A stretch of DNA of 64,000 bases from Tragulus kanchil (Eukaryota > Chordata > Mammalia > Artiodactyla > Tragulidae), in assembly GCA_022376925.1 (NCBI GenBank), contig JAIOJX010000030.1:172417298-172481297 (forward strand), in the 5' to 3' direction. Below are positions 34,997-46,197 of this stretch, piece by piece; positions within the stretch are counted from its first letter, which is position 1; every line of letters begins with the position of its first letter. The notes below the pieces were generated by a model. The model did not search any database. It was not told where the DNA came from and saw only the letters and a program-made list of their open reading frames with translations. The translations under genes were made by a program, and so were the position numbers.

Positions 34997-35574
34997 TGAA
35001 ACAGAGCAGGACCCAATGGTTCTTGCCTCTCCAGCCATGTCTTCTGCTTGCTTTTTGCCTATGGAAAACTTTAGTCAAAGAATAAGTTTAATCAGAGAGA
35101 TGAGAGATCCTGAAACAATGGAAAGCAGTCAAAGGAAATTAAATAATAATGTCATCATTAAGCATAGTCAAAGACATGTAGGGCTACAGATAATATTCTG
35201 AGCCATACCCTGTGTGTGAGCTGTCTTATAAACACCAAAACACCAGGTGGGAGAAGTTAACTACAAGATGACCAGACTGTATCCAGGACATAAGCTGCCA
35301 CAATTCTGAGAACTGACCTCAAAGACATGGCAATGAATGGACCCTGGAACTGAAGATTAACTGCACGTAAAACAACCAAGATGATGCTTGTCAGACCACT
35401 GATGACCAAGTTGAAAATAACTGTTAGAGATGACTATGTTGTTTCTGCATGTAAGTACCCCCACCCGCCCCACATTTATAAAGGCTCTTATTCCTGCTTG
35501 GGGTGGGGTAGGCCTTAGGACAGATGTCTGCCACCCTCTCCTACAAGTTGCTGGCATCTGAAATAAAGCAAACT

Positions 35575-35780
35575 TTCTCTCATTAAGTTGTGTCCAACTC
35601 TTTGTGACCCCATTGAACTGCAGTATACCAGGCTTCCCTGTCCTTCACTATGTCTCAGAGTTTGCTCAAATTCATGTCCACTGAGTCAGTGAGGCTACTT
35701 ATTCATCTCATCTTGCCCCCCTTCTCCTTTCTACCCTCAGTCTTTCCCAGCATCAGGGTCTTTTCCGATTTGTCAGTTCT
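35575..35780 (-). mobile_element. ART2/BovB-derived fragment, truncated by the D10 junction
   Basis: Duplicate of 34465-34674. Its upstream 17 bp and the left half of the LTR are missing because the unit starts inside the element. Confidence 0.88.
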
Positions 35781-35869
35781 TAAAGAAAAACAAGTTAAAA
35801 TGAGGTCATAAGGGTGGGCCCTGGTCCAACATGATTGGTGTCCTTATGAAAAAGAGAAAGTGGGACACA

Positions 35870-35903
<34 letters not shown>

Positions 35904-36104
35904 GAGGGGACACTCTGTGAAGAGATGCAGGAAGGCGAGAACTATCTCTGAGCCAGAGAGAGGGCCCTGGAACAGATCCTTCTCTCACAGCCCTCAGAAG
36001 GAATCAATCCTGCCAACACCTTGATTTTTGGAATTCCAGCCTCTAGAAAAGTGATATGATACACATCCGCTGTTGAAGCCTCCCAGTCTATGGTAATGTG
36101 TTAT
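35781..36104 (+). mobile_element. MLT1 LTR right part (D10 copy 2)
   Basis: Duplicate of the LTR segment at about 34675-34996, including the (CA)n tract at 35863-35903. Confidence 0.85.
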
Positions 36105-36464
36105 TGAAACAGAGCAGGACCCAATGGTTCTTGCCTCTCCAGCCATGTCTTCTGCTTGCTTTTTGCCTATGGAAAACTTTAGTCAAAGAATAAGTTTAAT
36201 CAGAGAGATGAGAGATCCTGAAACAATGGAAAGCAGTCAAAGGAAATTAAATAATAATGTCATCATTAAGCATAGTCAAAGACATGTAGGGCTACAGATA
36301 ATATTCTGAGCCATACCCTGTGTGTGAGCTGTCTTATAAACACCAAAACACCAGGTGGGAGAAGTTAACTACAAGATGACCAGACTGTATCCAGGACATA
36401 AGCTGCCACAATTCTGAGAACTGACCTCAAAGACATGGCAATGAATGGACCCTGGAACTGAAGA

Positions 36465-38697
36465 TTAACTGCACGTAAAACAACCAAGATGATGCTTGTC
36501 AGACCACTGATGACCAAGTTGAAAATAACTGTTAGAGATGACTATGTTGTTTCTGCATGTAAGTACCCCCCCACCCGCCCCACATTTATAAAGGCTCTTA
36601 TTCCCTGCTTGGGGGTGGGGTAGGCCTTAGGACAGATGTCTGCCACCCTCTCCTACAAGTTGCTGGCATCTGAAATAAAGCAAACTTTCCTTCCCATCAG
36701 TTTGGCATGTTTATTGGATTTTGAGCAGTGAGCAGCCAGACCCCACACATATACTCTTTTGGTAACATTATGGCAAAACAGAGGTCACAGAAGGCCCCGC
36801 CAAGGATAGGAAACAAACAAAAGACAAATATGCCAGGTGCAGGGAACACCATTATGCAAAACACATGTCAGTACATATGAGCCTCTGAAGAACAACTGGC
36901 CTGTCCGGAGTTTAAGAATGAGGAAAAAACCTGAAAGGAAAGAGGCTGCAGGAAATGGGTGCTGAAGTCAAATCATAAAGGGCCACGTAGGTCTCATTAA
37001 GGATTCTCTTTGCAGCTCAAGCGTTTTCTTACATTTTTCCTCAGTCTAAAACCGACCACACTTAAATTTCTTCTCTAAGTAGGAACAGTCAAATTTCCAT
37101 GACACTTTCCTTCAGTGGACATGTTTTCTGTATGCTCAGTCCTTTTGAATAATCTTACTTTATGTGATGATAGGTCTAGGCTGGTTAGTATCACCTCTCC
37201 AGCTTCCTACATATCTAATGTTTAAGTACATGACAAGGATTCCTGGATTAAATTCAAGTCCATGACAACCTATTTCAAAATTAAGCAAAAAGTGAGGAAG
37301 AAAACTCCACCCAGAATCCAAGAGTGAGGAAAATAATCTGGCTATGCTACTAGTTTTAAAAAGTGACCTCAATGCTGGCAACATCACAACTGTACGAAAA
37401 CAATGCTGCGCACTTCTGAAACTGCAGCCTTAATCTTTGCTCAGTCTCATGGCCAGTTAGTCATCAGACTGCCTGGTGTGCTTTGGTTCATTGCTTCTAG
37501 AAAGTTGGCCTCAAGGTGATTCCCAACGAACCAACCAATATCTATTTCATGTTTGTTCTACTAAAAATAGCTCGATAGACCTAAGGGTTAACTGCACGTA
37601 AAACAACCAAGATGATGCTTGTCAGACCACTGATGACCAAGTTGAAAATAACTGTTAGAGATGACTATGTTGTTTCTGCATGTAAGTACCCCCACCCGCC
37701 CCACATTTATAAAGGCTCTTATTCCCTGCTTGGGGGTGGGGTAGGCCTTAGGACAGATGTCTGCCACCCTCTCCTACAAGTTGCTGGCATCTGAAATAAA
37801 GCAAACTTTCCTTCCCATCAGTTTGGCATGTTTATTGGATTTTGAGCAGTGAGCAGCCAGACCCCACACATATACTCTTTTGGTAACATTATGGCAAAAC
37901 AGAGGTCACAGAAGGCCCCGCCAAGGATAGGAAACAAACAAAAGACAAATATGCCAGGTGCAGGGAACACCATTATGCAAAACACATGTCAGTACATATG
38001 AGCCTCTGAAGAACAACTGGCCTGTCCGGAGTTTAAGAATGAGGAAAAAACCTGAAAGGAAAGAGGCTGCAGGAAATGGGTGCTGAAGTCAAATCATAAA
38101 GGGCCACGTAGGTCTCATTAAGGATTCTCTTTGCAGCTCAAGCGTTTTCTTACATTTTTCCTCAGTCTAAAACCGACCACACTTAAATTTCTTCTCTAAG
38201 TAGGAACAGTCAAATTTCCATGACACTTTCCTTCAGTGGACATGTTTTCTGTATGCTCAGTCCTTTTGAATAATCTTACTTTATGTGATGATAGGTCTAG
38301 GCTGGTTAGTATCACCTCTCCAGCTTCCTACATATCTAATGTTTAAGTACATGACAAGGATTCCTGGATTAAATTCAAGTCCATGACAACCTATTTCAAA
38401 ATTAAGCAAAAAGTGAGGAAGAAAACTCCACCCAGAATCCAAGAGTGAGGAAAATAATCTGGCTATGCTACTAGTTTTAAAAAGTGACCTCAATGCTGGC
38501 AACATCACAACTGTACGAAAACAATGCTGCGCACTTCTGAAACTGCAGCCTTAATCTTTGCTCAGTCTCATGGCCAGTTAGTCATCAGACTGCCTGGTGT
38601 GCTTTGGTTCATTGCTTCTAGAAAGTTGGCCTCCAAGGTGATTCCCAACGAACCAACCAATATCTATTTCATGTTTGTTCTACTAAAAATAGCTCGA
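36465..38697. repeat. D11: head-to-tail duplication, copies 36465-37587 and 37588-38697
   Basis: About 1.12 kb unit, overlapping D10, so the text from 'ttaactgcacgtaaaac' occurs three times (35356, 36465, 37588). Differences: a C-run near the unit start and 'ggcctcaagg'/'ggcctccaagg' about 75 bp before the end of copy 1. Copy 1 ends with about 10 unmatched bases (tagacctaag) after 'agctcga'. No recognised gene or mobile element inside. Confidence 0.95.
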
Positions 38698-38799
38698 ATC
38701 TGATTTTTATAACTAAGGGCTTTAATAACTGATCTGCTTCCATAGTCACCCCGAGTGAAGAGGACAGACCTGTATCACACTTGCACGGATTCTTATGTC

Positions 38800-39395
38800 A
38801 TTAGTTCTCAGAACTTGGTCCTCAGACTAGCAACATCCAGGGAGGAATTAGAAATATAAACTTGCAGGAACTACTCTGAACCAACTGAATCAGAAACTCT
38901 AGGCAAGAGGCTCTGAAATATTTGTTTGAACAAGTTCTTTCTTGTTGCTGTTGTTCAGTGTTTCATTCATATTCAAATCTTTGTGACCCCATGGAATGCA
39001 GCATGCCAGGCTTCCCTCTCCATCATTTCTCAGAGTTTGCTCAAACTCACGTCCATCGATTTGGTGATGCCACCCAACCATTTCATTCTCTGTCACCCCT
39101 TTCTCCTCATGTCCTCAATTTTTACCAGCATCAGGTCTTTTCCAATGAGTCACTCTTCACATCAGATAGCCAAAGTATTGGAGCTTCAGTTCTTCCAATG
39201 AATATTTAGGGTTGATTTCTTTTGCATTGACTGGTTTGATCTCCTTCCTGTCTAAGGGACTCTCAAAGTTTTCTCCAGCACTGCATTTCAAAAACATTAA
39301 CTCCTTGGCACACAGCCTTCTTTACGGTCCAACTCTCACATGCATACAAGTTTTTCAGGTGATTCTAATACAAACTAAAGGTTGCAAACCACTGT
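38800..39395 (+). mobile_element. MER5/MER20-like hAT fragment split by ART2 (D12 copy 1)
   Basis: Left part to 38935: 'tagttctcagaacttggtcc', 'caacatccagggaggaatta', 'tgaatcagaaactctaggca'. Right part from 39356: 'tttcaggtgattctaatac' and 'ggttgcaaaccactgtc', the expected other end of the same small hAT element. The ART2 between them is a later insertion. Confidence 0.75.
38937..39355 (-). mobile_element. ART2/BovB-derived element, antisense, nested in the hAT fragment (D12 copy 1)
   Basis: 'gttgctgttgttcagtgttt', 'gtgaccccatggaatgcagc', 'agtttgctcaaactcacg', 'caggtcttttccaatgagtc', 'caaagtattggagcttcag', 'ggactctcaaagttttctcc' and 'ccaactctcacatgcataca' follow the antisense of ART2/BovB 3' text without large gaps. 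Short flanking similarity 'caagttctttc' / 'caagtttttc' is a possible target duplication. Confidence 0.9.
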
Positions 39396-39881
39396 CATTT
39401 TTCTTCCCTATTTTTAATACCTTTTCATTTACATATCTTGAAGATTCCTGGATTAAATTCAAGTCCATGACAACCTATTTCAAAATTAAGCAAAAAGTGA
39501 GGAAGAAAACTCCACCCAGAATCCAAGAGTGAGGAAAATAATCTGGCTATGCTACTAGTTTTAAAAAGTGACCTCAATGCTGGCAACATCACAACTGTAC
39601 GAAAACAATGCTGCGCACTTCTGAAACTGCAGCCTTAATCTTTGCTCAGTCTCATGGCCAGTTAGTCATCAGACTGCCTGGTGTGCTTTGGTTCATTGCT
39701 TCTAGAAAGTTGGCCTCCAAGGTGATTCCCAACGAACCAACCAATATCTATTTCATGTTTGTTCTACTAAAAATAGCTCGAATCTGATTTTTATAACTAA
39801 GGGCTTTAATAACTGATCTGCTTCCATAGTCACCCAGTGAAGAGGACAGACCTGTATCACACTTGCACGGATTCTTATGTC

Positions 39882-40477
39882 ATTAGTTCTCAGAACTTGG
39901 TCCTCAGACTAGCAACATCCAGGGAGGAATTAGAAATATAAACTTGCAGGAACTACTCTGAACCAACTGAATCAGAAACTCTAGGCAAGAGGCTCTGAAA
40001 TATTTGTTTGAACAAGTTCTTTCTTGTTGCTGTTGTTCAGTGTTTCATTCATATTCAAATCTTTGTGACCCCATGGAATGCAGCATGCCAGGCTTCCCTC
40101 TCCATCATTTCTCAGAGTTTGCTCAAACTCACGTCCATCGATTTGGTGATGCCACCCAACCATTTCATTCTCTGTCACCCCTTTCTCCTCATGTCCTCAA
40201 TTTTTACCAGCATCAGGTCTTTTCCAATGAGTCACTCTTCACATCAGATAGCCAAAGTATTGGAGCTTCAGTTCTTCCAATGAATATTTAGGGTTGATTT
40301 CTTTTGCATTGACTGGTTTGATCTCCTTCCTGTCTAAGGGACTCTCAAAGTTTTCTCCAGCACTGCATTTCAAAAACATTAACTCCTTGGCACACAGCCT
40401 TCTTTACGGTCCAACTCTCACATGCATACAAGTTTTTCAGGTGATTCTAATACAAACTAAAGGTTGCAAACCACTGT
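39882..40477 (+). mobile_element. hAT fragment split by ART2 (D12 copy 2)
   Basis: Duplicate of 38800-39395. Confidence 0.75.
40019..40437 (-). mobile_element. ART2/BovB-derived element, antisense (D12 copy 2)
   Basis: Duplicate of 38937-39355. Confidence 0.9.
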
Positions 40478-40509
40478 CATTTTTCTTCCCTATTTTTAAT
40501 ACCTTTTCA

Positions 40510-41922
40510 GTTGTTAAAAGTATATTTCTTTCTATCCAATTCTGAGCTTCTTGGGGGAACCCCTGTCTTATCTATAGCCTCAGTGTTTAGATTCAACTGC
40601 AACAATTGTTTGATGATTGGCAAAAAACATTGTTACTTTCTTTGAGTTAAAATAGTTAATCACTGCCATGGAAATCCTGTCTGCCATGTCTGTGTCTTAA
40701 GTGGATGAATGACAATATATCCCTTTTCTAACAGCAATACATGCATAACAATAGCATATGGATAAAATATGCTATGCAAAGCAAAACTAATATACAGTTT
40801 TGCCTGAGATTCTACTTAATGTTTATTGCCATTACTACATTACTCACTTTTCAAAGCTCAGATAACATTATCATTTATATCTCACTCAAGGATATAATTT
40901 TATAGTTCTTCACACTACCCCACATCCAATTTTCTGTTCTTTTTCTTTTTTTTTAACCTAGGTGGGCTGGAAATTTAAGGACTTAATTTAAGTGAATACT
41001 CTTTCCACAGAGCAACCTGAAGACAGAACCGCCTAGCTTAAGTTGGGAGCTCCTCGCAACACTAAGGTATTAGGTGGGTGGAGAGTTGGAGTCCTAGTGT
41101 TGGCTAGAATGAGGAACCTTTATTAACAATGAGACAAAAGGGTACTTCTGCCAAATGGATGCCCTGTGGTATAGGACAGAACCCTGGGGAAGATCTGTGG
41201 TGGTCCTGTGTGTACTTCTATACCCAGAAAGGCTTCTAGCAAGCCCCACCCCTATACAGAGAAGACTCTCTGCAAAAGGGCAGCTCTGATGAGGTTAAGC
41301 CCTAGGCAAAGAAAGAGAAGGGGATAAGATCAAACAAAAAGTAGGGTAGGTCCTGGCAGGGATGTGGCAGGGAGCTGAAGTCCTGTATACAAGATGTGGT
41401 TTTACAAGAGTTTCTAAAGCCTTTGCATACATACAGACAACTAGACAAATATAAAGGTATGTGAGAATATCCATTCACAAAATATAATGCAAAGATTTTT
41501 TCTTTTTTGTTCTCATTCCTTTTCTCCAGGTAACACAGAAGAGATTATATTAGATATCAGTCCAGCATATGCTAAATATCAAAACAAGATGAAATTCTAC
41601 CATGGAGATACTGGCTATCACCCCTAGGTAGTTATTCTGTAATATCACTTCTGAATGTAGTCTCTCAGTACAAGTATGCATTTTCTCCCACTGGAAAAAG
41701 GCAAATACATGTTAAATGTTGTATGCATATTGAAATCATGTTAACAGGAATACATTTAAAAGGGGTCAATAACCACAAAAATGAAGATCATGTAACAATC
41801 ACCAAAATAATAATGTAAACATAATTGCATATTTATGAAGTGTTAAGTACTGTACTAAATGTTTTATATATAGAAGGAGTAGCTTATATATGCTCAGAAT
41901 CTATAAAGGTGTAACACAGGAG
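40510..41922. other. No recognised gene or repeat
   Basis: Single-copy AT-rich interval. The more GC-rich part at 41030-41420 might be a decayed LTR, but I see no diagnostic motif. No open frame above background. Confidence 0.5.
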
Positions 41923-42302
41923 GCGCTCTTGGGTCAGTCACGCTAATCTTCCCTTCTCTCAACCACTGCCATGATCCTGATGTGAAGTGAGTATCAAATT
42001 TTAATCAGGCCAGAGTCTTGTAGGAATTTGGATTTTTTTTTTTTCCCTTGAGTCTGACAGACTCAGAGTCATTGTTGCTAATATGACATGATTCTGGAAA
42101 GAAGACACAGGAGCACCTACTGGTAGAGGTCCTGATGTGTTTTGATCTTATTTTTTGATCTTTTTTTTTTTTTTTGCTTAATTCTAATCTGTGTTGACTC
42201 CTGTGACATAGACAAGTACTCTTTCAGCAAATTCAACATTTTTTTAAAGCTGGTAAAAATCAATCTCTGTTAATAGCAACCAAACCACTTTGTTTTTTTT
42301 TT

Positions 42303-42418
42303 TTTTTTAGCTAAATCACATAGCATGCAGAATCTTAGTTCCCTGACATGGGATCAAACCCATATCCCACGCACTGGAAGGGCAGAGTTTTAACCAATGG
42401 ACTGCCAAGGAAGTCCCA
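42303..42418 (-). mobile_element. Old CHR-1/ARE-like tRNA-derived SINE, antisense (D13 copy 1)
   Basis: In reverse: 'cttagttccctgacatggga', 'tcaaacccatatcccacgca' and 'ggactgccaaggaagtccc' at the right end (SINE head), with a T-run on the left (poly-A tail). It is shorter and more diverged than the young CHR-2-like copies. Confidence 0.8.
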
Positions 42419-43417
42419 AAGGACTCTCAACTAACCAGAAAATGACACTCCACAAAGACACAGTAGGGGTGTTTGAAAAACTATGCAGACTTTATGTAAA
42501 TACAGCTAGGAAAAAGTACAGCTATCACCACCATATACTGATTAGAGACGATATGTCAGTGGCTGCCTAACACACTAACAAGTTTCAAAATCTAATGTTT
42601 ACTATGTGGCTAATGCTAATTCCACTTATTAGGGATGGTGCTTCTTACATGGCAATATTAAAAAAAAAAGAAGATATTACAGTATTTTTACTTACACTGG
42701 TGATGAGAAAACATTTGGCTGGAAACAAAATGCCTTTCTTAAGATTCCACTAACAATAGAATAGTGAATATTAAAAATACAAAGAGTCGTGGTGTCTGTG
42801 TTATTAAAAAAATACTGTTCTTTCATCACCTCGTTTGCAGTATAATGAGCTTCCATCCCATTCTGATGGCCAGAGCTTACCTTATATTGTAATAAACGAA
42901 ATAGAGTAAAGCACAAAAGTTGCCATGATTTATAAGACATTTTATTTGAACACAAAGAGTCAAATTTTACTCATTGCCTCAAGTCAGATAAATGCCAAGG
43001 CAACGTGGGCATTCGTTATTAACACTAGGAAGGAGCGCTCTTGGGTCAGGGTCACGCTAATCTTCCCTTCTCTCAACCACTGCCATGATCCTGATGTGAA
43101 GTGAGTATCAAATTTTAATCAGGCCAGAGTCTTGTAGGAATTTGGATTTTTTTTTTTTCCCTTGAGTCTGACAGACTCAGAGTCATTGTTGCTAATATGA
43201 CATGATTCTGGAAAGAAGACACAGGAGCACCTACTGGTAGAGGTCCTGATGTGTTTTGATCTTATTTTTTGATCTTTTTTTTTTTTTTTGCTTAATTCTA
43301 ATCTGTGTTGACTCCTGTGACATAGACAAGTACTCTTTCAGCAAATTCAACATTTTTTTAAAGCTGGTAAAAATCAATCTCTGTTAATAGCAACCAAACC
43401 ACTTTGTTTTTTTTTTT

Positions 43418-43532
43418 TTTTTAGCTAAATCACATAGCATGCAGAATCTTAGTTCCCTGACATGGGATCAAACCCATATCCCACGCACTGGAAGGGCAGA
43501 GTTTTAACCAATGGACTGCCAAGGAAGTCCCA
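43418..43532 (-). mobile_element. Old CHR-1/ARE-like SINE, antisense (D13 copy 2)
   Basis: Duplicate of 42303-42418. Confidence 0.8.
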
Positions 43533-44299
43533 AAGGACTCTCAACTAACCAGAAAATGACACTCCACAAAGACACAGTAGGGGTGTTTGAAAAACTATGC
43601 AGACTTTATGTAAATACAGCTAGGAAAAAGTACAGCTATCACCACCATATACTGATTAGAGACGATATGTCAGTGGCTGCCTAACACACTAACAAGTTTC
43701 AAAATCTAATGTTTACTATGTGGCTAATGCTAATTCCACTTATTAGGGATGGTGCTTCTTACATGGCAATATTAAAAAAAAAAGAAGATATTACAGTATT
43801 TTTACTTACACTGGTGATGAGAAAACATTTGGCTGGAAACAAAATGCCTTTCTTAAGATTCCACTAACAATAGAATAGTGAATATTAAAAATACAAAGAG
43901 TCGTGGTGTCTGTGTTATTAAAAAAATACTGTTCTTTCATCACCTCGTTTGCAGTATAATGAGCTTCCATCCCATTCTGATGGCCAGAGCTTACCTTATA
44001 TTGTAATAAACGAAATAGAGTAAAGCACAAAAGTTGCCATGATTTATAAGACATTTTATTTGAACACAAAGAGTCAAATTTTACTCATTGCCTCAAGTCA
44101 GATAAATGCCAAGGCAACGTGGGCATTCGTTATTAACAAAGCAAAAGGCAGGAATCTGAAGAGGATGCTCACAGTGGTGACTTCCGTACCGCCCAGGGAT
44201 GGATTCAAGCAGAATCATTTTCTCTGATGGATGCTGGTGCCATCGAATGACATCTGTTCCTTAATAAGCAGCCACCCTGAAATTGGCTTAGAAAATGCG

Positions 44300-44400
44300 C
44301 AGATTCGGTGTCCATGCTCTAGTGGTTAGAGCAGCAGGCAGAGCCCACATTTCTGGGCTGGAGTCCCAGGTCTGTTCCTGTCACTTCAGTGTGCCTTGGA
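44300..44400 (+). mobile_element. MIR SINE 5' part
   Basis: 'ctctagtggttagagcagca' and 'ggctggagtcccaggtctgt' mimic a tRNA A/B-box layout as in the MIR head (agtggttaagagc ... gggttcgaatcc). It is too degenerate and without a foldable acceptor stem to be a tRNA gene. Confidence 0.6.
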
Positions 44401-44655
44401 ATGAAGTCTGTAGGACACTAAAATTGTCTCCTATTTTGGGTGGAGGCAGTGACTGGGGAAGGTTTGGGAGGGTTCATACCCATTTGTCATCCCAAAGAAA
44501 ACATCTCCTGTTAGATACTGGATTATTCATTCATTGGCTAATGTAGGGAACAAGTACAACACTGAAATACATCAATGGCTATTATTCAAAACACTTGTAT
44601 AGGCTACTGGCTCAACCAGGAACATAATTCCTTGGTCTTAAAAAACATTACAATG

Positions 44656-44897
44656 GCAGTTTTCCTGGTGGTCCAGTGGGTAAGGAGTCTACCTTGCAGA
44701 GCAAGGGTCACCGGTTTGATTCCTGGCTCAGGAAGGTCCCATGTGCTGGGGAATGACTGGACTGGTGTGTCCAATTAGGAGCCAGCGCTCTGGAGTGCAT
44801 GCACCCAGAGCCAGTGCTCTGAAATGAGAGTGGCCACTGTAATGGGAGGCCCACACAGGCCAAAGAATAAAGATAGATGAAAATAAATAAAACAACA
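44656..44897 (+). mobile_element. CHR-2-like SINE, first unit of a dimeric insertion
   Basis: Head 'ttttcctggtggtccagtgg', body to 'aaataaataaaacaaca'. The left target duplication 'aacattacaatg' (44644-44655) has its partner only after the second SINE (45216-45227), so both units share one outer target duplication. Confidence 0.92.
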
Positions 44898-45215
44898 GGG
44901 CTTCCCTAGTGGTCCAGTGGGTAAAGAGTCCACCTTGCAGTGCAAGGGGCACAGGCTCGATTTCTGGCCCACGAAAGATCCCATGTGCCACAGAGTAGGT
45001 GGACTGGTGTGTCCAATTAGGAGCCACCACTCGGGAGCGCATGCACCCAGAGCTGGTGCTCTGCAATGAGAGAGGCCACTGCAATGGAAGGCCCACACAG
45101 GCCAAAGAATAAAGATGGATGAAAATAAATAAATAAATAAATAAATAAATAAGAGGCCAAAAAAGAAATCCCACAATAAAAAAAGAGGCCAAAATTAAAA
45201 CAAAACAGCAACAAC
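44898..45215 (+). mobile_element. CHR-2-like SINE, second unit of a dimeric insertion
   Basis: Begins 'gggcttccctagtggtccag' directly after the A-rich tail of the first unit. It carries an (AATA)n run at about 45123-45152 and ends 'ggccaaaattaaaacaaaac'. The outer target duplication follows at 45216-45227. The antisense open frame of 154 codons (44728-45192) merely spans both low-divergence SINEs. Confidence 0.92.
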
Positions 45216-45227
45216 AACATTACAATG

Positions 45228-46197
45228 ATAAAGGCATAGGAATAGGAAAAAAATTACATTTTTTTTTCCTCTAAGAAAAGAAGCTATCCTTGTGTTTTAA
45301 CAGGGAAACATTTTTTTCTTAAATTTTCTTGACATTGGAAAAGTTCACTGATTATTGCACCTGGCCCCTCAATATGGAGAGATTGTTAAGTATAAAATAA
45401 TACAAGATCTATCTGCTTCAGCTTCTCTAACTTTAAAATGGGTGATAACCTTTAGCTGAATCAATGAGTTTTCCAAATAACACATTATGAATAATAGTAA
45501 GATTCAATAAAGTTAAGTTTTATATTGATGAAAATCAAGTTTTCCTCCTTGACACTAAAGAATACATCTTCAAACACTTCAAAATTTAAAACCACTTTAA
45601 AAGCAAAGCTGAATTTATAATTTTAAGAAAATTCATGAAAAATTAACTGGCAATGCCAAATGAATACTATAACTATTGGTATTAGAATATAAAGTTGGAA
45701 AGCCAGATGGCTCAAATGAAATTTTAAACTTTGCATTATAGCTTTAAAGCAGTGTATCATTAATATATGTTTTTAAGTAAAATTCCTAAAGAGACTGTGT
45801 TTACTAATAATTTTCCCCTAACATTATGATCATAAGTACCTAAGTCCTTGTATTGTGATGAGTATAGATGCTGAGTTTAATAAGTGTGCTATATTAAAAT
45901 TATGCTGTAGGTCCTGCAATTCCAATGTCACTTCATATTAATGGAAGATTTTCTTCTTTTCTGGTGCATCTTGACTTCATTATTCAAAACAGTATGAAAG
46001 CTGAACCAAAACTATAAATCAAGCATGGAGTCACACTTCAAAATATATCTACATATTCAGATAGTATAGTGAACGGAACATAGAAAATAAAATATTTGAT
46101 TTAAATTACTCTGACAGTTTAGTATTTGTGTGGTTTCTTTTTCCTTTCTCCATACTATACATGGCACTACCAGGGAGCCAGAGATTGGTCTTTTATG
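45228..46197. other. AT-rich single-copy DNA, nothing recognised
   Basis: No long open frame, repeat landmark or regulatory motif I can support. Confidence 0.55.

Larger units (their letters stand above)
34465..36689. repeat. D10: head-to-tail duplication, copies 34465-35574 and 35575-36689
   Basis: About 1110 bp unit from within the ART2 fragment to beyond the MLT1 LTR. Differences: 'ccgatgagtc'/'ccgatttgtc' and 'aaagagaaaaac'/'aaagaaaaac' about 200 bp into the unit, then C-run, G-run and T/C differences in the last 120 bp of copy 1 ('acccccacccg'/'accccccacccg', 'tggggtgg'/'tgggggtgg'). The junction cuts the ART2 fragment in copy 2. Confidence 0.96.
38359..40509. repeat. D12: head-to-tail duplication, copies 38359-39442 and 39443-40509
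   Basis: About 1.08 kb unit, overlapping D11, so the text from 'gattcctggattaaattc' occurs three times (37239, 38359, 39443). Visible difference: 'caccccgagtg'/'cacccagtg'. The unit contains the hAT fragment with its nested ART2. The last 16 bp of copy 1 (tttacatatcttgaa) have no match in copy 2. Confidence 0.95.
41923..44138. repeat. D13: head-to-tail duplication, copies 41923-43034 and 43035-44138
   Basis: About 1113 bp unit. The only difference noticed is close to the unit start ('ggtcagtcacg' against 'ggtcagggtcacg'). Copy 1 ends with about 10 unmatched bases (ctaggaagga). It contains one old tRNA-derived SINE and several T-runs of unchanged length in both copies. The antisense open frame at 42692-42955 and 43806-44069 has no recognisable domain. 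Confidence 0.96.

Noticed and set aside
44305..44375. tRNA-like segment
   Set aside because: It matches a decayed MIR head; no paired acceptor stem visible.
44728..45192. 154-codon antisense open frame
   Set aside because: It spans two low-divergence SINEs, and its predicted text is the family-wide antisense frame. No domain, no start context, no gene structure.
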